The position numbers were made by a program, and so were the translations under genes. 64,000 nucleotides of DNA from Coccinella septempunctata. Taxonomy: Eukaryota; Arthropoda; Insecta; Coleoptera; Coccinellidae. The stretch's first letter is position 1; every line of letters starts with the position of its first letter. The DNA is taken from contig NC_058192.1 in NCBI RefSeq assembly GCF_907165205.1, positions 992,001 through 1,056,000 of the forward strand, in the 5' to 3' direction. Below the pieces are notes generated by a model. It saw only the letters and a list, made by a program, of their open reading frames with translations. It made no database searches and was not told the DNA's origin. Below are positions 58,148 to 64,000 of this stretch, one piece after another.

Positions 58148-61100
58148 GTGAGTACGAAAAAATTTTCCTTCAATACGACACTCACATCAGAAACCAGGTC
58201 GTTCAGAAACCACCCTCAATTTAACTTTGAAAAATTCAGATTCTTGGTTTCAACAGCTGGTTGCTGAAGTGAAAGTGAATCTGTCAAGACTGGTTTCTTA
58301 TTGAGTTCAGGTCTTGGGTACTTGTCTTAGCGTTTATAGGATATTAAAAAATTGTCATTTTAGTTTTTATTTTTTTTTTATAATTCGAATTATTTCTATC
58401 GTTTCACTTGTTGGATATTGCGATCACAAATAAGATTAGTTCTTAACTGCACATTTGCATTGAAACTCCTTGATTTCCACCTCCAAGAATCAGCTCTTGC
58501 ATTCAATTAACATAGAGTTTCATTGAATACCGGTTTCAACAAAGGGTTGGGTAATGAAATTGATTTCGAAACAGAACATGACTATAAGATATTCTTGTTC
58601 ATGGATCAGTTAAGAAAAGCTTTGCTGTTTAATGAGATGACGATTTGTTTTGCATGAAATTCATTTCATTTTTCAATAGAATCTTTATATAATGCTGAAT
58701 ATATTTCAATGTTTTCATTTGATTTGATATCTTTATCATATTCTGGTTGAAATCCCAGAATCCATTAGGTACTTTCTACTTTAGAAAGGTTAAATGTGAT
58801 CGAAAACCTTGACATTTCAACACTCGGTTGCAAAAGCTTTTCCGCGAATTGATATTTATTTGGAAGATTCGCACCTCAAGGTTTTCTTCTCATTATTCAT
58901 CCAGAAGATGTTTGAACTTCTACTGATTTAGGTAGAGGATTTTAAGATGATAAAAATAAATGGAAACCAAATTTTATTGACATAATTCAATTGTTCAATA
59001 CCATTGCTTCCCTGGACACTTTTTCTCAAATTCAATCATTAGCTACTTCTGACTTCCTGCCAAAAAATTTACTGACAATATCCCATAAAACCTCGAATTC
59101 GTTAAAAATTTTGGTAACGTTTCATCATGAAGCAGATCCATCATATCCACGACCTCGTTAGATCGATAATAAAAAAGAAATTATAGTTTTCGTTGATATA
59201 TCTTGTCGAGGAGAAAGTGAAGCACCATATCACTGCCTACTCTATTTTGACTTCCTCAATCAACTCCTCCAAACATAGTATTAAATTTGTTACGTGCTAT
59301 TCAACCTAATTCTAAATTAATTCTTAACTATTACGAAGTCATTTTCCAAGCTTTTTAAAATTACAGTCTTGAATAAATCAAAAACTTAACTGTGGATGAA
59401 AATTAATATTCAGTGGAGACTTCAACTACCGACAAAGACAGAAAAGTGATTGTTGTTTACAGTTAGCGGTGCTACAAACTTCCTGCTGTAGACAATGAAC
59501 GTTCTAATACTGTTCAATAAATTTATATCCATTTATTTCATACAAGGTGTAAGTGAAAAGTTGTAAAAAAATAAAGGTGTGGGTTTTTCATCAATTTTTT
59601 TTCCAAAAACAGTTACTTTCAGCAAGAAATCACAAAGACTGCTTGTTTGCACTTTTATTTCTGTTTTTGCGTTTTTGATTCGTCGTTCACATGAATATAT
59701 CCATCCATAAATTCACAGCATATGCGCAAGATGAAGATCAAGTAGAAGGTGATCCAACTGCTGAAGAGCTTTGTGAGAATAGGCCAGCTGATGAATACTT
59801 CAGATTATCAACCGATGGAGACTGCAGGGATGTTGTCAGGTAAGAAGAAAACCCTTTACTCACCCTAACATTTGAAGGTGAAATCATCAAGATGTAACAC
59901 TGTGAATTCACGAAAGAAAGGAGTAAAATAAGATCACTTCTTTTCATCCTCTAATGACCTTGTTAGAAAAAATGTTGATCATTTTTCTGTCGTGTAGGTG
60001 TGATAGAAATAGTGATAATAATGGTGCTACGAGATTGGCGTCAGTGAAATGCCCTGCAGGTCTAGCTTTTGATATCGACCGGCAAACATGTGACTGGAAA
60101 ACCCATGTTAAAAATTGTGATAAATTAGAAAGTAAGTCCAGGAAAAATTGGCGACATTACTGAACGTGCGGAATTTCATCATTATCACTGATGAATAGTG
60201 ATTTAATTCGGATAAAATTCTATCTTCGAGCATTTTCGGTGGGGTCGCTAATTTTTCGGTTAAAACCTTAGCAATAATATAAATTTCAACGTGCAGGTGT
60301 ACTAGATCTGGTCTAAAACAAATTACTTGTCCCGGTGGATTGGCGTTTGACATCGATAAGCAGACATGTGACTGGAAAGGCAAAGTCACAAACTGTGACA
60401 AGCTCGAGAGTAAGTCACACGGATAAATGACCGTGGATGTTGTAAAAAAAGATGGTTGTAAGGTGCACTGGGACCAAATTAAATTTTAATTCAGCTGTGA
60501 AGAAGGTCACTTTGATGAGAGAGTAGAAAAGCTACGCTAAAAAGATTTCTTGACTGCTTCCTTTGGTCAAGTAGAAAATTTGTGCACGACTAGTTGAAAT
60601 AGAAAGTAGATGCTCATCTTTACTCACTGCTATCTTTTATCACTTCCAAATGTGCGGTCGAATTCTCGTCAGATTTTTTTTTTTTGATTCGGTGGATTCG
60701 ACTGCATATTTCGAAACTTTTGCATGAGCACTTTTACTAAAATGTGGTGATGGATATGTTATGTCTTGGTTCTGCATGTTCGTTACTTCTCTTTGTTATG
60801 TGTTTTTTAATAAATGTATTTTTGAGCATGTATCAAGTATATATGGCTTCAGACAAAACGTGTTCCTACTCGAAATGGTAATTTTCTATTCATATTTCTG
60901 TTAACATATCTGTCTATATCAATTTTCCTTTTGTGAGCTCATAAATTTTAGAGAATAATTTTCTTCTCCTTTAGAACTCTATTGCTTGTTGGAAATTCAC
61001 GTCTATCGATTAAATTATTCAAAAATTCATTTTCTTTATCCGATGTATGAGAAACCTATCGTTAAGCCGAAGTCTTCTCTATTCTTCTGCAGACGCACAT

Positions 61101-63105
61101 GCTGCGAAAGCTTCGAAAATGATTGTGACTAACAAAACCATGTTTTTCTTCTCCATTCGCGGTTTCTCACTTGAACCTTCACATCATCATACCTTAGCTT
61201 CTGTTAGTTCTGTTACAACGTGATTAATGTTATCAATCTCTTCATCTTCGAATTTCCATGCATAGATTATCATTCATTATTATGTGTTCCTCGTGACTAA
61301 ACAGCAAACTCGTTGGTATATCTACTTTCTATACAGCAGTGTCAAGAGACCGAAAACATGTAAATAGTGTATATTGAACGCCAATCAACTAAGATATTGT
61401 ATTTAAATGTATATAAAACATACTTATTCAAATGGATTTATGCGAAAAGTAAGGTTTACGATTTCATTTTCTGAGCAACCTGTCGAATTTGATTTTTAGA
61501 ACCTAGGAAAGTACTTCCAAACTTCAAGACCGACGAACCGATTTGCCCAGAAGGGAAATTGGCTTGTGGAAACGACGAGTGTATCGACAAAGAACTGTTT
61601 TGTAATGGAAAACCAGACTGTAAAGACGAGTCAGATGAAAACGCTTGCAGTAAGTATCCCAAAAGTATTTTTCACGAATACTGCATATAAATTCAGTTAC
61701 TGATAGCAAATATATTGAAAATGGTACGTGATGAATCAAAAATATACTTGACAATTCAATTGCCTTCCGAGCTCATTCATCATGTAACTAGAATATACAA
61801 GTGTGTCTTCAGTAGAGCAAAATCAAGGCCAGCCATATTTGAATGGTTGAGTAATGGAGAATCTAGTTCCGTTTTTTCATCTGGAATAATATTATTGAGA
61901 GGAAAATGTGAATGGTTAAATTTATACAATGTTATTTTTCATTTTTAGCTGTCGAAACTGATCCAAACAGAGCTCCAGACTGTGACCAATCCCAATGTGT
62001 CCTACCAGACTGTTTCTGCTCAGCGGACGGTACCAGAATCCCTGGTGCTCTTGAACCAGCGAACGTGCCACAAATGATAACCATAACCTTCAACGGTGCC
62101 GTCAACATAGACAATATCGACCTTTACGAAGAGATATTCAACGGACAACGTACAAACCCTAACGGATGTCAAATCAAGGGAACCTTCTTCGTCTCCCACA
62201 AATACACCAACTACTCCGCTGTGCAAGATTTACACAGGAAGGGTCACGAGATCGCTGTGTTCTCCCTGACAGCCAAGGAAGATCCAAACTACTGGTCTCA
62301 AGGTAGCTACGACGACTGGTTAGCTGAGATGGCTGGTGCAAGATTGATTGTAGAACGTTTCGCCAATATCTCAGACGGTTCTATTATCGGTGTTAGGGCG
62401 CCTTTCTTGAGAGTTGGAGGTAACAAACAGTTCGAGATGATGGCAGATCAATTCTTCGTCTACGACGCTTCCATCACCGCCTCCCTTGGACGCGTTCCAA
62501 TCTGGCCCTACACCCTCTACTTCAGAATGCCCCACAAGTGTAACGGAAATGCCCACAACTGTCCCAGTAGAAGCCATCCAGTATGGGAGATCGTGATGAA
62601 CGAATTGGACAGACGTGACGACCCAACTTTCGACGAATCCTTACCCGGTTGTCACATGGTTGACTCCTGTTCCAACATCCAGACCGGAGAACAATTCGCC
62701 AGACTCCTAAGGCACAACTTCTACCGTCACTTGAACAGCAACCGCGCTCCCCTGGGTCTCAACTTCCACGCCACCTGGCTGAAGAGCAAGAAGGAACTCA
62801 AGGAAGAACTGATCAAATTCATCGAAGAAATGCTTGCAAGAAACGACGTTTACTTCGTGACCAACCTCCAGGTGATCCAATGGATGCAGAATCCGACTGA
62901 AATCAACGGTCTCAGAGATTTTGCCGAGTGGAAGGAAAAGTGCGACGTCAAATCTCAACCCTACTGCTCACTGCCAAATTCTTGCGCTCTACACACCAGA
63001 GAACTCCCAGGTGAAACTCTAAGGTTGTTCACCTGCATGGAGTGCCCGAACAACTATCCCTGGATCCTGGATCCCACCGGAGACGGTTTCTCAGTTAGGA
63101 AATAA
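58102..63105 (+). CDS. CDA2: Chitin deacetylase 2 (vermiform type), two splice forms, CE4 active site lost
   Basis: Exons 58102-58147, 59719-59839, then 59998-60131 (3a) or 60297-60409 (3b), then 61500-61649 and 61949-63105, give 535 or 528 residues. Order: signal peptide (1 to about 18, IWLCFFIIALAYA), six-cysteine peritrophin-A domain (34, 51, 57, 74, 87 and 96 in form a), LDL-receptor class A repeat (116-150), then a CE4-like domain. The family's TFDD is TFNG (197-200) and the HSxxH motif is FSLTA (255-259), so both aspartates and both histidines are gone, although RAPF and the late NFH remain. Catalysis by the usual metal mechanism is not expected; chitin binding or matrix organisation is the likely role. 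Vermiform is needed for tracheal tube size and cuticle structure in flies (family knowledge). Confidence 0.95.
59719..59839 (+). CDS. CDA2: CDA2 exon 2
   Basis: Starts CATATGCGCAAGATG (AYAQDE after joining), as in CDA1, and ends CRDVV plus AG of Arg56 before GTAAGA. It contains cysteines 34 and 51. Confidence 0.93.
59998..60131 (+). CDS. CDA2: CDA2 alternative exon 3a
   Basis: 134 bases encode RCDRNSDNNGATRLASVKC, then a PAGLAFDIDRQTCDWK block and KNCDKLE. The acceptor is CTGTCGTGTAG|G, the donor GAAA|GTAAGT. It completes the chitin-binding domain with 16 residues between the third and fourth cysteines. Confidence 0.92.
60297..60409 (+). CDS. CDA2: CDA2 alternative exon 3b
   Basis: 113 bases encode RCTRSGLKQITC, then a PGGLAFDIDKQTCDWK block and TNCDKLE. 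The acceptor is TTTCAACGTGCAG|G, the donor GAGA|GTAAGT. It has the same entry and exit phase as 3a, but only nine residues between the third and fourth cysteines, as in CDA1. Confidence 0.93.
61500..61649 (+). CDS. CDA2: CDA2 exon 4 (LDLa repeat)
   Basis: 150 bases encode residues 101-150 (form a numbering), with six cysteines and the DCKDESDENAC calcium-binding signature. The acceptor is GATTTTTAG, the donor TGCA|GTAAGT. Confidence 0.94.
61949..63105 (+). CDS. CDA2: CDA2 exon 5 (entire CE4-like domain)
   Basis: 1157 bases encode the whole deacetylase-like domain, from TVETDPNRAPDC to GDGFSVRK, with TAA at 63103-63105. Unlike CDA1, no intron interrupts the domain. The acceptor is TTTCATTTTTAG. 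Confidence 0.95.
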
Positions 63106-63203
63106 TTTATTGTAGTTCTAGTAAGAATTGGAAAAACAGACATGGGTTCTGATGCGAAAGACTTGTAAATAGACGTTTTCATGTAATTTTAATTGTAGAA
63201 TTA

Positions 63204-63209
63204 AATAAA
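63204..63209 (+). terminator. CDA2: Poly(A) signal of CDA2
   Basis: AATAAA about 100 bases after the stop codon, giving a short 3' UTR. Confidence 0.75.
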
Positions 63210-63224
63210 ACCATACGTGTTGTG

Positions 63225-64000
63225 TCTTCCAAATACCGCAGTATTTGATAAACAACGTGTTTTAAATCCATTTTCTATATTTTTATTTTTACCCATCCCA
63301 TTTTCATTTTAATGTATGTAATTCTTTTGGTTCAGTTTCATCTATCCAAAAATATTTCTTGAAATTTGGTAGTTCCTTTTGTTCTTTCATTCATGGTTTC
63401 GTTAGAGAACTCCTCATCTTCTTAGGTGTTCTATGGTATTGATAATATCAAAGCTTCAACTAACTTCACGCCTTGTGACGGTTGTCACAAATTGAAACGA
63501 AAATGATCGAAGTCATAGTCATAGAGAAATGTACTGAAAAAATGACAAAAGAGAGAAGGGAGAAACTGAACATCAGGCCAGCTAGTTGTCTTTTTCTAGA
63601 ATTTTTATTGGTCTATCCTCACGTCTATATCAGAACAGAAAAGATACAGGTATTGGCCTGATCATTTCTCTCTTTCAATAAAATAGTCAGTGCTGCTGGT
63701 ATTGCTCAGTCCATTTCTCTATGTCTATGGTCGAAGTCGATACGAGAGAATTGATTGTGGCGAAACAGGAACCAGACGAACTCTGCCTCCGCTGACATGA
63801 TTGAAACCTCAGATATTCATCTGGACGTTTAGTCCAGAAGTTCGAGCATATGTTTTCAAATTGATTTCTGACAATTATGGAAGGTCAGAAATATGGGTTA
63901 TTTAGGAATTCTAGTGCTCAGCTCTATGAAGAGACTACCCTCCCTTGCTCCAATTTTCTTCTGGATCCATTGAGTGTTTCACGATGTGCTTGTATCACAT
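63225..64000. other. Gene-free right edge
   Basis: No exon, RNA gene or repeat is recognised downstream of CDA2 within the window. Confidence 0.45.

Noticed and set aside
1..64000. CRISPR arrays, bacterial operons, riboswitches or phage genes
   Set aside because: The window is clearly nuclear insect DNA with spliced genes; the regular repeats are satellites without the repeat-spacer pattern.

Overview
This window is eukaryotic, AT-rich, repeat-dense DNA from an insect. The evidence is three split genes with GT-AG introns, the gene content (an aristaless homeobox gene and two cuticle chitin deacetylases) and nuclear-type tRNA genes with poly-T Pol III terminators. A beetle is plausible, but the sequence does not prove the order or species. 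All three protein genes are on the + strand.

Region by region. (1) 0.2-6.3 kb: a 1.2 kb DNA transposon with long terminal inverted repeats, a CpG-rich stretch, a satellite array (A, about 174 bp monomers), then tRNA-Leu(TAG) and, on the opposite strand, tRNA-Arg(TCT). (2) 6.5-23.8 kb: aristaless (al). Three coding exons encode a 257-residue paired-like homeodomain protein with a C-terminal OAR motif. Its 12.8 kb second intron carries a 2.5 kb satellite array (B) with a 522 bp higher-order unit and a composite inverted-repeat element. (3) 23.8-41.1 kb: no gene recognised. The stretch holds a second, inverted copy of the 1.2 kb transposon, a 0.7 kb MITE, a third satellite array (C), reverse-transcriptase debris and some CpG-richer islands that could be regulatory. 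(4) 41.15-50.4 kb: CDA1 (serpentine type), 5 coding exons, 532 residues, with its own TATA box and poly(A) signal. Satellite fragments in the opposite orientation (D) sit in intron 3. (5) 50.4-58.0 kb: gene-free spacer. (6) 58.05-63.2 kb: CDA2 (vermiform type), with two alternative third exons giving predicted isoforms of 535 and 528 residues. (7) 63.2-64 kb: nothing recognised.

How the genes relate. CDA1 and CDA2 are tandem paralogues with the same secreted layout: signal peptide, chitin-binding peritrophin-A domain, LDL-receptor class A repeat, carbohydrate esterase family 4 (CE4) domain. They should act in the extracellular cuticle and tracheal chitin matrix. CDA1 keeps the CE4 metal and catalytic residues. 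CDA2 has replaced all four of the motif 1 and motif 2 residues and looks like a pseudoenzyme, while its chitin-binding domain is diversified by alternative splicing. aristaless is a transcription factor of appendage patterning. Nothing in the sequence shows that it regulates the deacetylases.

Most distinctive observations: the reading-frame logic that forces mutually exclusive splicing in CDA2; loss of the CE4 active site in CDA2; and a satellite family present in four arrays, two of them inside introns, with a different higher-order period in different arrays. Exon coordinates come from reading splice sites and phase by eye. No alignment or database search was run.
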